Source of the DNA: Oscillatoria nigro-viridis PCC 7112
GTDB lineage: Bacteria > Cyanobacteriota > Cyanobacteriia > Cyanobacteriales > Microcoleaceae
Direction: 5' to 3'
DNA: 64,000 nucleotides
NCBI RefSeq assembly: GCF_000317475.1
Contig: NC_019729.1
Coordinates: 4,106,501 to 4,170,500, forward strand
In this document: piece by piece, positions 28,873-37,422 of the stretch
Layout of the letters: the number at the start of each line of letters is the position of its first letter
Numbering within the stretch: the first letter of the stretch is position 1
Program-made: the position numbers and the translations under genes
Notes under the pieces: generated by a model
Seen by the model: only the letters and a program-made list of their open reading frames with translations
What the model was told of the DNA's origin: nothing
The model's database searches: none

Positions 28873-30063
28873 CTATTCAATGCTCCCCTTAATTTTTTGT
28901 AACAACTTCCGAGAAGCAAAATAAGCCATCGGCCCGCTAATGCAGCCCCGGAATTGAGCCCACAGCAAATCCCTCGGAACCGCATCCGGTTGCTTTCGCA
29001 AAGAAGCAATTAATTCAGGAATTTGCTTGTACCGCAGCCATCCCCAAGCTAATAGAGGCACACTGAATTCTTTGTTGATTACAAACATCCGCGTCCAGAA
29101 AGCATAGACTCCGATGCCGTAGCCTTGGAGCGTTTTTCGCAATTCTTCCCAAGTGCGCCGATGGCGGTGCCAGCTCAATGCTCTCGGCTCGTAGACAATG
29201 CAGTAGCCCGCGCGCAAAATGCGGGCAAAAAGTTCACAGTCTTCGCCGCCCACCGTAGGTGTTCCCGCCCCCAAAGCTTCGTCAAACAGGCCAATGTAGT
29301 CGATCGAACTTTTCCGCACAGCCATACTCGCCGAAACTCCCACAAGATGCACAATCAGGGGATTGCACTGCGCCCCGTCAAAAACTCGGCGCTCAAATCC
29401 CCGCCCGTGGGGGCTGTAGCACTCAAACCATTCTTGCGCTTCGGTTTCCAGTTCCAAGGGCATCACCAGCCCCGTGACGCACATGACTCGCGGATCGCTA
29501 AAATTCCCCAAGAGCGATCGCAGCCAGTTCGGATCGGGGGCCGCATCGTCATCTGTAAAGGCTACGAATTCATGTTTAGCTTCGCGTAAAGCTCGGTTGC
29601 GGGCAGCGCTGGAGCCTGGTAAGTCTTCGCGCACATAGCGGACTTGTGGGTAATTTTTGACCAGTTCCTTGGTAGCGTCCGTGCTGGGACAATTGTCAAT
29701 TACTAAGTATTCCTGACCCTCGTCTGGGAGCTGCATCAGCGCGTCAAGAGTGCGCCGCAAATCTTCCGGGCGATCGCGCGTGCAAACCGCTACTGTGGCG
29801 ATCGGCAATGCCTCCACCGGCCCCCGCTCATCCCATTCTAGAGTGTCGTAGAGCCAGTTTTTCCACAAGTTGTCACCAGCAGCATTCATCAGTGTTTCCC
29901 GTAATTCGTCACCGCCAAAGCGGCCTCCGACTACGGGCAAAAGAGCTTGACCGATCGGTTTTCCGTGCAGTCGAATTAAGATCAAGGCTTTGCTGTAACG
30001 CTCCTCAACCGTAATTTCTGGCGGGAGTTTGGAGATTTCCAGCTCAAGAATAGCTGTTGCCAT
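28873..30063 (-). CDS. Family 2 glycosyltransferase
   Basis: A 396-residue paralog of the 25981 enzyme. The N-terminal ~90 residues carry the shared beta module (ALILIRLHGKPIGQALLPV). The GT2 domain opens TVAVCTRDR with metal motif FTDDDAAPD (~residue 175) and GGEDCELFARILRAG. It is the first gene of the cluster; a run of TTTTAGA heptamers lies right against its start codon. The product is probably cytoplasmic-face membrane-associated. Confidence 0.88.
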   Translation of the reverse strand: MATAILELEISKLPPEITVEERYSKALILIRLHGKPIGQALLPVVGGRFGGDELRETLMNAAGDNLWKNWLYDTLEWDERGPVEALPIATVAVCTRDRPEDLRRTLDALMQLPDEGQEYLVIDNCPSTDATKELVKNYPQVRYVREDLPGSSAARNRALREAKHEFVAFTDDDAAPDPNWLRSLLGNFSDPRVMCVTGLVMPLELETEAQEWFECYSPHGRGFERRVFDGAQCNPLIVHLVGVSASMAVRKSSIDYIGLFDEALGAGTPTVGGEDCELFARILRAGYCIVYEPRALSWHRHRRTWEELRKTLQGYGIGVYAFWTRMFVINKEFSVPLLAWGWLRYKQIPELIASLRKQPDAVPRDLLWAQFRGCISGPMAYFASRKLLQKIKGSIE

Positions 30064-30092
30064 TTTAGATTTTAGATTTTAGATTTTAGATT
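30064..30092. repeat. AAAATCT heptamer repeat at cluster start
   Basis: About four tandem AAAATCT units (minus-strand reading) abut the first codon of the glycosyltransferase gene at 30063, replacing any visible Shine-Dalgarno sequence. Confidence 0.8.
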
Positions 30093-30390
30093 GCGAAAAA
30101 ATCCTAGAAACTCCGTATATTACCGGATGTATTTTAGCAGAAATTGTTTTAGGGGATAGCAACTTCTCAATGCCATACTTGCCGATCGCCGATCGCGAAT
30201 CAAACATAAAGCCTCATTTTGTTGTGGCTATTATTTATTTTAACTTTCGATCGCCCGCTGATGTCAAGTTTTTTCCTACAGAATATTTTTTATGGAAAAC
30301 CTTCGCACCTCGATGCACGTTTCAATTGCAGGCGTTATTGGCCGTCGGGTTCCTCCTCAGTCTCCCCATGAATACCACATGTGACATACT

Positions 30391-30423
30391 CCCACATCAA
30401 ACTGAGTACAGTTATGATGTGGG
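30391..30423. repeat. IS subterminal hairpin, left end
   Basis: CCCACATCA (30391-30399) pairs with TGATGTGGG (30415-30423), and AACTG with CAGTT inside. It overlaps the 3' end of tnpB, the region from which TnpB guide (omega) RNAs arise in this family. Confidence 0.8.
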
Positions 30424-31815
30424 CTTCTTAGCAGCCCGATGAAGGGTGTGCAAGATTTCCTTTACGGTACTGTCATCCATAGTTCCCACCACAGAAAGAT
30501 TCCCGCTACGGCGTTTTATACTTGGGAAAATGTCCAACCCAAGTCTCTTTAGATTTATCGCAGCATTAATATCGCGATCAACCATCAGAGAGTTTTGCTC
30601 ATCCCAATAATTCCGTATCCCACAATCGGTAAAAATGATTTCATTCCGATAGCACAGAACCATTGAAGTATAAGCAGGTTTTTGCGAAACGACGACTGAT
30701 CCAGCTTTTTCGGCTATGTATTCCAGCGTCTTGAAAAATTGACCGAACGCAGCATCCAACCAAGATTTATTCAATCCTGATTTTGCTGATTGACCGTTCG
30801 GAAGGTAATTACCCTCATCGTCTTGCTTAACTTTATTCCGCTTTGTTAAGCCCTTTAAGTTCAAATCTTCGTGAAAGAAAAACTTAGCTCCAGACTTGAC
30901 AAGTTTGTGAGCCGTTTTGTAATGGAAGTCTTGGCGAGAACGCGCTATTTTTTGGTGTTGTCTCGCTTCTTTTTTGGCTAATTTTCGTCGAGATTTAGAG
31001 CCACGTTTTTGCTTATTCCGCTTCCTTGAAATGCGGTCTAACTTAGATTGGTTTTTACAAAGTGGTTTTAACGAAGGCAACTTTTCGCCCGATGATGATG
31101 CCAGGTAGACATCTTCATGCAGTACCGCATCCAACCCGATCGAGTTGTTCCAGTTTGGGGTAATTTTATCAGGAATAAACTGCGGTACTGAAGCGTCTTC
31201 AAGCATTATTTGGATGAACCAACCGTCAGCCTTCCTAGTTACGCTGATTTGCTTGACGCTAAACCCATCAGGGATTAGACGGTGCATCCGAACTTTTATG
31301 ATGCCTAGCTTTGGCAGTCGGATATAAAGCCAATTCTTACGAACCAACTTAATCCAGTCGCTGTTAGCTGTAGAAAAAGTCATCGTCCGGTAGTCTGCCT
31401 CAGTCTTGAAGCGGGGTTTACCCGATCTTCCGCCCTTACTATCCCCTATGACAAACCGCTCGAAAGCTTTGTCTACTCGCTTAGAGACATCTTGCAGTAC
31501 GGTTGAATCTACCTGCTTAAAATCCAAAAGTTCGCCACTATGAAAAACTTTTACTAGGTCTTTCTTAATGACGGGCAATTGTTGTTTTTGGGAGTAGTAG
31601 TTGGGCTTCGCACGGGGCGCAGAGATGCTAGCAATCAATGGACAAGCATTTATAGCAGTGCGGTTCATCTCCCACCAATCAAATCGATCACCTAACTGTC
31701 GATTATACCAATAGCGACAGATTCTCAGCCAATGGTTGAGGGTTAACTTTTGATTAGTGTCGGGATAGAACTGGTACTGGTAGGTCGCTTTCATTGCATC
31801 GTAGCCGATACGCAT
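30412..31815 (-). CDS. tnpB: TnpB-like RNA-guided nuclease of IS200/IS605
   Basis: A 467-residue TnpB-family protein. TnpB is the ancestor of Cas12 and cuts DNA guided by an RNA from the element end, helping the element persist. RuvC residues appear intact: Asp in IGLDAV, Glu in FFHEDLNLKGL and Asp in VDRDINAAINL. The zinc ribbon between the last two motifs, normally four Cys, keeps only LCYRN and TDCG, so it may be damaged. The start may be 31815 or the ATG at 31794 (MKATYQYQF). It is divergent from tnpA, with about 45 bp between. Confidence 0.9.
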   Translation of the reverse strand: MRIGYDAMKATYQYQFYPDTNQKLTLNHWLRICRYWYNRQLGDRFDWWEMNRTAINACPLIASISAPRAKPNYYSQKQQLPVIKKDLVKVFHSGELLDFKQVDSTVLQDVSKRVDKAFERFVIGDSKGGRSGKPRFKTEADYRTMTFSTANSDWIKLVRKNWLYIRLPKLGIIKVRMHRLIPDGFSVKQISVTRKADGWFIQIMLEDASVPQFIPDKITPNWNNSIGLDAVLHEDVYLASSSGEKLPSLKPLCKNQSKLDRISRKRNKQKRGSKSRRKLAKKEARQHQKIARSRQDFHYKTAHKLVKSGAKFFFHEDLNLKGLTKRNKVKQDDEGNYLPNGQSAKSGLNKSWLDAAFGQFFKTLEYIAEKAGSVVVSQKPAYTSMVLCYRNEIIFTDCGIRNYWDEQNSLMVDRDINAAINLKRLGLDIFPSIKRRSGNLSVVGTMDDSTVKEILHTLHRAAKKPTS

Positions 31816-31860
31816 TAATTAGTGTTAATTTATCAGAGAATGTTGTTTGGTGTCAAGTCT

Positions 31861-32274
31861 ATGAGTACAGATTTTATCCATAAAGCCAGAGGAGTTTCCG
31901 ATCTCAAGTGTCATTTAGTGTTGACAACCAAGTATCGGCGGAAAGTTCTGACCGATCAAATGTTGTCTAGGCTTGAGGAAATTTTCAAGAACTTAATGGA
32001 AAAATGGGAAGGAAGATTGGTAGAATTTAATGGTGAGCGTGACCACGTACATTTGCTGCTTCAATATACACCGCAAACTGAACCAAGTAAGCTTATCAAC
32101 AATCTTAAGACTGTATCTAGTCGCTATTTGCGGAAAGAGTTTGTAGATGAAGTTGAAAAAGTTTACTGGAAAGATGTTTTTTGGACAAATGGATATTTTA
32201 TTGCTTCATGTGGTGGCGTGACGGTTGAGCAATTAAAGAAGTATATTGAGGGGCAAGATAGACCTGTAGAATAA
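31861..32274 (+). CDS. tnpA: IS200/IS605 Y1 (HUH) transposase
   Basis: A 137-residue single-strand DNA transposase. The HUH motif is HVH in RDHVHLLLQY, and the catalytic Tyr lies in EQLKKYIEGQ near the C-terminus, both in the expected places. The frame is open 13 codons further upstream, but MSTDFIHKARGVSDLKCHLV is the usual N-terminus. It appears full length, so the element may be active. Confidence 0.93.
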   Translation: MSTDFIHKARGVSDLKCHLVLTTKYRRKVLTDQMLSRLEEIFKNLMEKWEGRLVEFNGERDHVHLLLQYTPQTEPSKLINNLKTVSSRYLRKEFVDEVEKVYWKDVFWTNGYFIASCGGVTVEQLKKYIEGQDRPVE

Positions 32275-32293
32275 GATTTGTTCGTCTCGTCAT

Positions 32294-32341
32294 CCATCTG
32301 TCCACCGCTCAAAGCTGCGCCTTGAGATTGTGGACAGATGG
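32294..32341. repeat. Hairpin downstream of tnpA
   Basis: CCATCTGTCCAC (32294-32305) is matched exactly at 32330-32341, with an inner CTCAA/TTGAG pairing. A strong 12-bp stem lies 20 bp past the tnpA stop, possibly a terminator or part of the right-end structure. Confidence 0.75.
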
Positions 32342-32366
32342 AATCCTCGTCTCACGCGCCTTTCAT

Positions 32367-32397
32367 CCCACACCAACCTTGATCGGTATGGTGTGGG
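32367..32397. repeat. IS subterminal hairpin, right end
   Basis: CCCACACCA (32367-32375) and TGGTGTGGG (32389-32397) form a 9-bp stem similar to the left-end hairpin. Confidence 0.75.
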
Positions 32398-32963
32398 GAT
32401 TCCCGTCTGTCTAGCTAAAAACCAGATTTTTTGACAAAACCCGGTTTGTGCGATCGCTCCTCATTTCCGCTTTAATTGCGATCGGGTACTATGCTCTCAA
32501 ACATATTAAACAATTAAACTTTCTTGCAATTGCAACTTCCGCAAGTATTAATTATACTATAACAATCCCCCGCCAGGTGTTAAAATAGATAATTATTTAT
32601 TAATTTGTTAACCTAAAATAATAAATCAAGTATAAAAAAATTACTTGGTAGGTTTTTTAGCGGTCGTTTAATCTAAAATTTCATCCTCTACACAACAATT
32701 GATAAAATCAAGCATTGACCTACGTTAGCTAGACTTTACCTACTTATTTAACCACATAAATGAGTGATATATCCCTAGATATGCCACGTCAATTGAAGCA
32801 GTATTATCCATCCAATTAAAGATTTTACTAAAGGCTATAAATACCGAGATTCAGCAGGTTAAATAAGTCAGTTACGGCATCATTCGTTACGTTAATAAAC
32901 TAAACTCTATAAACTACTGGTATCTCTAGGTTAAAATTGGCAGAACGACGAGGCTCAGTCAGT

Positions 32964-33065
32964 TAAGCTGTCGCGCATCTAAATTAGATTTTTAGGGCGG
33001 GCGGGACGCCCACCCCACAAGACTTTTAATAAAAATTACTATACAAATTAGATGCACGCCAGCTT
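32964..33065. repeat. MITE-like palindromic element
   Basis: Imperfect 22-bp terminal inverted repeats (TAAGCTGTCGCGCATCTAAATT and its complement at 33044-33065, about 19/22) enclose a GGGCGGGCGGGACGCCC core similar to that of the 20492 element. About 102 bp, non-coding. Confidence 0.55.
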
Positions 33066-33497
33066 ATCTAGAATCTGTGCAAAGCTCAGCAGTCATTTGC
33101 TGACAGCAGTCAAAAAACAGGAATTTAGCACAACTCCAACGATACTATTAGAGAACTACGATGTGATGTCTGACTTAAAACCAAGCTATTACACTTTGTT
33201 TAAGCCGCCACGGGTTAGCTGAAAAAAGACTCAAAAACCCACCCCAAAGAAGACCCTGAAATGATAAAAAACCGAAGATTACAGACTGGTTGGAGACTTA
33301 TCTACCTGAGATTATTTCTGGCAAGTTAGTGGGATTTGTACAGGATAAATATCCTCCCTTATCGGGGGATTGATGTGGCTATGTTTGGGGTAAAACAAAA
33401 AAACACATCGTTTTGTCCCGTAGTCAAAAAGCGGAGTAAACAAACCTAATTATGGGCCAGTCAGCCGATTTTAGATTTTAGTTTTGAGACTTCGGGG

Positions 33498-33585
33498 AGA
33501 CTTTGGGCGAGCCGTCGAGTCTAGCTCAGTCGAGCCGCGCTCAGACTTTGGGCGAGCCGTCGAGTCGCCCTCAGTCGAACGATTT
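33498..33585 (+). repeat. 45-bp direct tandem repeat
   Basis: AGACTTTGGGCGAGCCGTCG occurs at 33498 and again at 33543, each followed by a similar GAGTC...CTCAGTCGA segment. Two imperfect tandem copies. Confidence 0.7.
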
Positions 33586-33814
33586 GAGATTTACTTCACA
33601 GATGAATCTGGAGCTTGAACACGAGTCTAAAACTTTGGGCTGCTGGCGATTCCTGTCGGAAACTTATATCCGTTTTTGGGCGGTGTCAAAAAGCCATTTA
33701 AGCTCTGTCCTCGATAGCCACAAGGTTTGCTGAGAAGAATGTATCAAACTTTTACAAAGAAACCGAGCAAACTCATAAAGTCTCTCTCTGCCCTGACAAA
33801 AGGAGTTAGCTAGC

Positions 33815-33913
33815 ATGATGCGGTTCTCCGTTTTTCAGATTGGACTCTACACCGCCCTCACAACCCTAAAAATGAAGAATTGTAAAGTTTTATCAAGATG
33901 TTTGGGCATCTGA
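33815..33913 (+). CDS. Possible 32-residue peptide
   Basis: ATGATG at 33815 is preceded by AAAGGAG at a 10-nt spacing and opens a 32-codon frame rich in Leu and Lys. No relatives are recognised. The ribosome site is the only support; it may be a remnant of a longer gene. Confidence 0.2.
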   Translation: MMRFSVFQIGLYTALTTLKMKNCKVLSRCLGI

Positions 33914-34309
33914 ATTAAAATCTTCTCATAAAAAAGACTAGCTTTTAGCAGGCGCAAATTGTGGAAAAAGGTTTAAAACTCAGAATATGAGATCGAGTTC
34001 GCTGCTCTTACATGGTGCAATAAAATGTAACTTTTGATGCCAGAACCAGTAGCCTGAACTTTGTCGAAGGCAGAATGCCCGTCGGGCCAATGCCTTCGGA
34101 AAATCGCTTTCTTGGCGCTGCATCAAATCTTAAGTGCAATTACTTTCCTTGCACGAGAGCCGGAGCCTTCGAGCAAACATTTAACTCCGGGGCTTACGCA
34201 CCAGAACTTTGATAAACTGGGTTTTTTTACCGGGAGCGAGGGCGGCAACAAAGTGTTTTCGTTCATCTTTCCCCGGTTTCTGCGTCCGAGACTGAACTCG
34301 ATCGAATGA

Positions 34310-36016
34310 ATGCAGTCGCAACCGATGTTTAAAAGTGGCGATAGTGCAAGTTGCGTGCAAAGCAGGGAGCTAACCGCAGTGATGGATCTCGATTGTTTAC
34401 CTTACGGCGCAGGCCACGCACAGGAAGGGGTCTGTCTGCTAGTCCGAATGGGGCCGCACCGAATTTTACTCGACTGCGGTATAGAGGATATTGCACCGCT
34501 GTCAGCGACACTAAATCGATCGCTGCCAGCCGATTTTGTGGTGTGTACCCACGCCCACTCCGATCATGCCAGAGGTTTGCTAGCACTCCATCAATCTTTC
34601 CCCCACTTGCCAATTTACGCCAGCGAAGTGACAGCGCGACTGCTACCGCTCAACTGGCCAGAACTCCCTCAGCAGCCTGAGTCCCGGTTCTGTCAGGGAC
34701 TGCCCTGGCAGTCGCCGCTCGAAGTGCGCCCTGGACTGAGCGTGCAGTTGTTCCCGTCGGGCCATTTGCCCGGAGCGGCGACTGTGCTGCTGACTTATGC
34801 CGCCCCGCACCGCACCTACACAGTGGTTTACACCGGCGACTTTTTCCTGTCCAATTCTCGTTTGGTGGAAGGTTTGCCCCTGGGAGAACTCAGGGGCATG
34901 AAGCCGGATGTGTTAATTTTGGAAGGCAGTTACGGCACGGCGCGCCACCCTCACCGCCGACAACTGGAAAATCAATTAGCCGATCGCATCCACCGCGCCA
35001 TCGCCGACGGGTACTCGGTACTCCTGCCCGCGCCGGCCCTTGGTTTGGGCCAAGAAATGCTGATGCTGCTCCGCAGCCACCACTACTTTACTGGCCGCGA
35101 CTTGGATATTTGGGTGGACGGCACTGTCGCCGACGGGTGCGACGCTTATCTGGAACTCTTACCCCAATTTCCCACCGCCGTCCAAAATTTTGCTCTGCAC
35201 CAACCTTTGTTTTGGGACGAAAGAGTGAAACCCCGCGTCCGCCGGCTGTCTGCCGAACAGCGCCCCGGATTGGGAGCCACGCCCTGTATTGTAATTACAG
35301 ACAAGTTAGCTGATTTGGCTTTGTATGTTGCCGATGGCACAAATCCTTGGATTTTGCTCGCGCCTCAAAAACCAGGATATCCCGTCAGCGACTGGCTGGG
35401 CAACAGCCCCGAATCTGGAATCAGAAGTGTCGAAACTTATCTGCTAGCCGAACACTGCGACGGGCCGGGGACTACCCAACTCATCCACAATTTGCGTCCC
35501 CAGCACGTAATTTTAGTCCACGGTTCCCCTGCATATTTAGCTGACTTGGCTAACTTGGACGAGCTGCGAAACCGCTACCAGTTGCACACTCCGGCGGCCG
35601 GAACACTGGTCGAATTGCCGATCGGGGAAATGTTTTTGCAGCCCGCTATCCCAGAAACTAACTATGAGGGAGAACTCAGCGAATTGGGGACAGAGGTAGC
35701 AATTAGCTTGCCGAGTCCGATTACAGCCGATCCTCGGTGGGTAAATTTTGCCGATACCGGCTTGGTAGAAGCGCGCTGGCAAGGCGAAGAACTGGTACTG
35801 CGCGGCATCTCCCAGCGGGAACTCCTTTTTCAAGGCAGCGCCGTTCAGGCAAACCTCGAATGCTGCGGCAATTGCCAGCACTACCGCAGCCAGCGCTGTT
35901 GGAACCAGTCGAGTGCTTTGTTTGGCTTTAAAGTAACCCCCGACGGTTTCTGTCCGGTGTTTAAAGCGATACCGGAGTCCGAACTTTTCCTAGATGGCGA
36001 AACAGACGGCGAATGA
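34310..36016 (+). CDS. Metallo-beta-lactamase/beta-CASP hydrolase with C-terminal Cys cluster
   Basis: A 568-residue protein of the MBL-fold beta-CASP group, which cleaves RNA or acts on nucleic acids (RNase J, CPSF73 relatives). The metal motif HAHSDH is at about residues 80-85, with further ligands in GHLPGAA, YTGDF and LVHGSP. A beta-CASP insert follows ILEGSYG. The C-terminal ~45 residues contain CCGNCQHY...CW...GFCPVF, a probable zinc-binding motif. Start candidates are 34310 and 34325. The gene stands alone. A role in RNA processing is an inference from the fold. Confidence 0.85.
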   Translation: MQSQPMFKSGDSASCVQSRELTAVMDLDCLPYGAGHAQEGVCLLVRMGPHRILLDCGIEDIAPLSATLNRSLPADFVVCTHAHSDHARGLLALHQSFPHLPIYASEVTARLLPLNWPELPQQPESRFCQGLPWQSPLEVRPGLSVQLFPSGHLPGAATVLLTYAAPHRTYTVVYTGDFFLSNSRLVEGLPLGELRGMKPDVLILEGSYGTARHPHRRQLENQLADRIHRAIADGYSVLLPAPALGLGQEMLMLLRSHHYFTGRDLDIWVDGTVADGCDAYLELLPQFPTAVQNFALHQPLFWDERVKPRVRRLSAEQRPGLGATPCIVITDKLADLALYVADGTNPWILLAPQKPGYPVSDWLGNSPESGIRSVETYLLAEHCDGPGTTQLIHNLRPQHVILVHGSPAYLADLANLDELRNRYQLHTPAAGTLVELPIGEMFLQPAIPETNYEGELSELGTEVAISLPSPITADPRWVNFADTGLVEARWQGEELVLRGISQRELLFQGSAVQANLECCGNCQHYRSQRCWNQSSALFGFKVTPDGFCPVFKAIPESELFLDGETDGE

Positions 36017-36338
36017 GCTCTCGGGCAGCTCGAAACCAGTCCGCAGGCAAAGAAAACAAAAGAACAGTCCTGGACGCACCCAGACAAAAAACCCGGTTTC
36101 AGCAGGGCTAGGGTGTCGCGGATTGAATTTTTAAACTACTGTGTACTTACGCTCTTGTGGGGTAGGCAGGATCTCCCGCCATCAAGCTTAAATTTAAAGG
36201 CAAAATAGCTGATGGGGTCACAACCCAGAATATGTTTGGCCTCAACCGGGTTTTTTGCATACTTTCTCCACAAAAAAGGGAGAAAAGTCGTTTTCTTTTC
36301 CCCCAAGTTTTCCTTGTGCCTCAAGCGCGAGGTCAAAA
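36017..36338. other. Intergenic region after MBL gene
   Basis: No gene seen. AAAAAACCCGG near 36087 and CCGGGTTTTTTG near 36247 form a distant inverted pair. They belong to the dispersed GAAACCGGGTTTTTT word family also found at 32419, 50870 and 62339. Confidence 0.5.
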
Positions 36339-36650
36339 CTATTCCAAATTCGAGTCCGGGTAGTGATTGCGAATTTGTTCGGCTTCGGGACAATCGTCAG
36401 AAACTAGGGGTTCGCAGTTAGTTCGGGATACCGAAGCCAACTTCTGGGACACAGATCCAATACTTTCGAGACGCACCATTTCTTCCCAGGAGCTGATTTC
36501 GTCTTCTTCGTCGGTTTCGTAGCGCAGCGTGACTAGATCCCCTTCAATATCTAGGATACGAGCGCGCTCTATCCAACGTTGCTGATCTCGAAGAAAAATA
36601 GAAACCTCACGACCATCACAACAGAGTTGATAGATTTTGCGCTGTAGCAT
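36339..36650 (-). CDS. Conserved cyanobacterial hypothetical protein
   Basis: A 103-residue acidic protein starting MLQRKIYQLCCDGREVSIFLRDQQ. Its first 75 residues (RWIERARILDIEGDLVTLRYETDEEDE...SWEEMVRLESIGSV) look like a small beta-barrel conserved across cyanobacteria; I recall it as DUF6679-like but am not sure of the number. Function unknown. Its start region faces a long intergenic region before the CapA-like gene. Confidence 0.75.
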   Translation of the reverse strand: MLQRKIYQLCCDGREVSIFLRDQQRWIERARILDIEGDLVTLRYETDEEDEISSWEEMVRLESIGSVSQKLASVSRTNCEPLVSDDCPEAEQIRNHYPDSNLE

Positions 36651-37422
36651 TTGTCAGTTCTCCTGCGCAGTGTAACTTGCTTAAAATATGGCCTGTTTAC
36701 CGTAACGTACTTTGGGTTTTACATCGGAAGGCACAGCCGTATGGACTGGCCAGTTTCACGTTTTCCGCAACTTTTGTACCGATGGGAGTTACCAAATTTA
36801 ATTTTACCACCAAATCTATCGAGTACGCCATTTATCCAATTACAGGTTGTGCAGCCAGTGGCATCCCTCGTGAGAGGCATTTGCCAGCACAGATCGAAAC
36901 ATTAGGACTTGACGACGGCACGCGATTAACAGCGACAATAACAACAGACTCTGCCTCATAAATCTCGATCTCTTTTGCCTCAAGTCCCCCAGAAACTTTT
37001 CTGGTGGCGACGTTTGTTCGATCGCCCGCTAAGGCCGTCAAGGCTCAAGCTCAAAGCTCAAATCTCAAAGCCAAAGCTCTAAAGCGACACTCAAACAGCG
37101 ACAATAAAAACAGGCTCTGCCTCATAAATCTCCCTCTTTTCTACCTCAACTCCCCCAGAAACCTTTTGTTTCGACTTTTGTTCTGACCCCGAGTACCCTC
37201 TGTGAACTCAACCTAACATCTCAAATCTCAAATCTCAAATCGAGCGAGCCGAGTGTGATAAAAATCACTGACAGCAGGCAGCCCCTAAATGTAGAAAATG
37301 GTGGCGGCCAACAACTAGCTTCAAAACGGGCAGCGGAACCTGTGGCGGTTAAGCTAAAAGAATTGCGGTTCCGTTCAAAACAAATTGGAGTCATCGCTCG
37401 TGCGTATTAAGGAGGCTAATTG
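36651..37422. other. Long intergenic region before CapA-like gene
   Basis: No gene is supported; short frames here have no family resemblance. It contains two copies of a ~90-bp sequence (36931 and 37096, see repeat entry) and CTCAAAT-type heptamers near 37212-37240. A strong AAGGAGG lies at its 3' end for the next gene. Confidence 0.55.
36931..37190 (+). repeat. Duplicated ~90-bp sequence, 165-bp period
   Basis: AGCGACAATAACAACAGACT at 36931 and a diverged copy at 37096 both continue through CTGCCTCATAAATCTC, CCCCCAGAAAC and TTTGTTC. Non-coding direct duplication. Confidence 0.7.

Larger units (their letters stand above)
30391..32397. mobile_element. IS200/IS605-family insertion sequence
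   Basis: A complete-looking element of about 2.0 kb with divergent tnpB (minus) and tnpA (plus) and subterminal hairpins at both ends: CCCACATCA...TGATGTGGG (30391-30423) and CCCACACCA...TGGTGTGGG (32367-32397). The two hairpins have related stems, as expected for TnpA recognition. Exact ends lie just outside the hairpins and are not resolved. Elements of this family lack inverted repeats and target duplications. Confidence 0.85.
32398..34309. other. 1.9-kb gene-poor region
   Basis: No recognisable protein gene. 32420-32960 is AT-rich without long frames. A palindromic element is at 32964-33065 and a 45-bp direct repeat at 33498-33585. Frames at 33503 and 34061 follow repeats or lack any family resemblance. 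A short peptide frame with a good ribosome site lies at 33815. The region could hold non-coding RNA or decayed mobile DNA next to the IS. Confidence 0.5.

Noticed and set aside
33503-33733. 76-residue frame in the gene-poor region
   Set aside because: Built from a 45-bp DNA repeat, with no ribosome site or family pattern.
34061-34309. 82-residue frame before the MBL hydrolase
   Set aside because: Composition is not protein-like and it abuts the next start by chance.
36136-36393. 85-residue minus-strand frame
   Set aside because: Overlaps the conserved gene at 36339 and has no family pattern.
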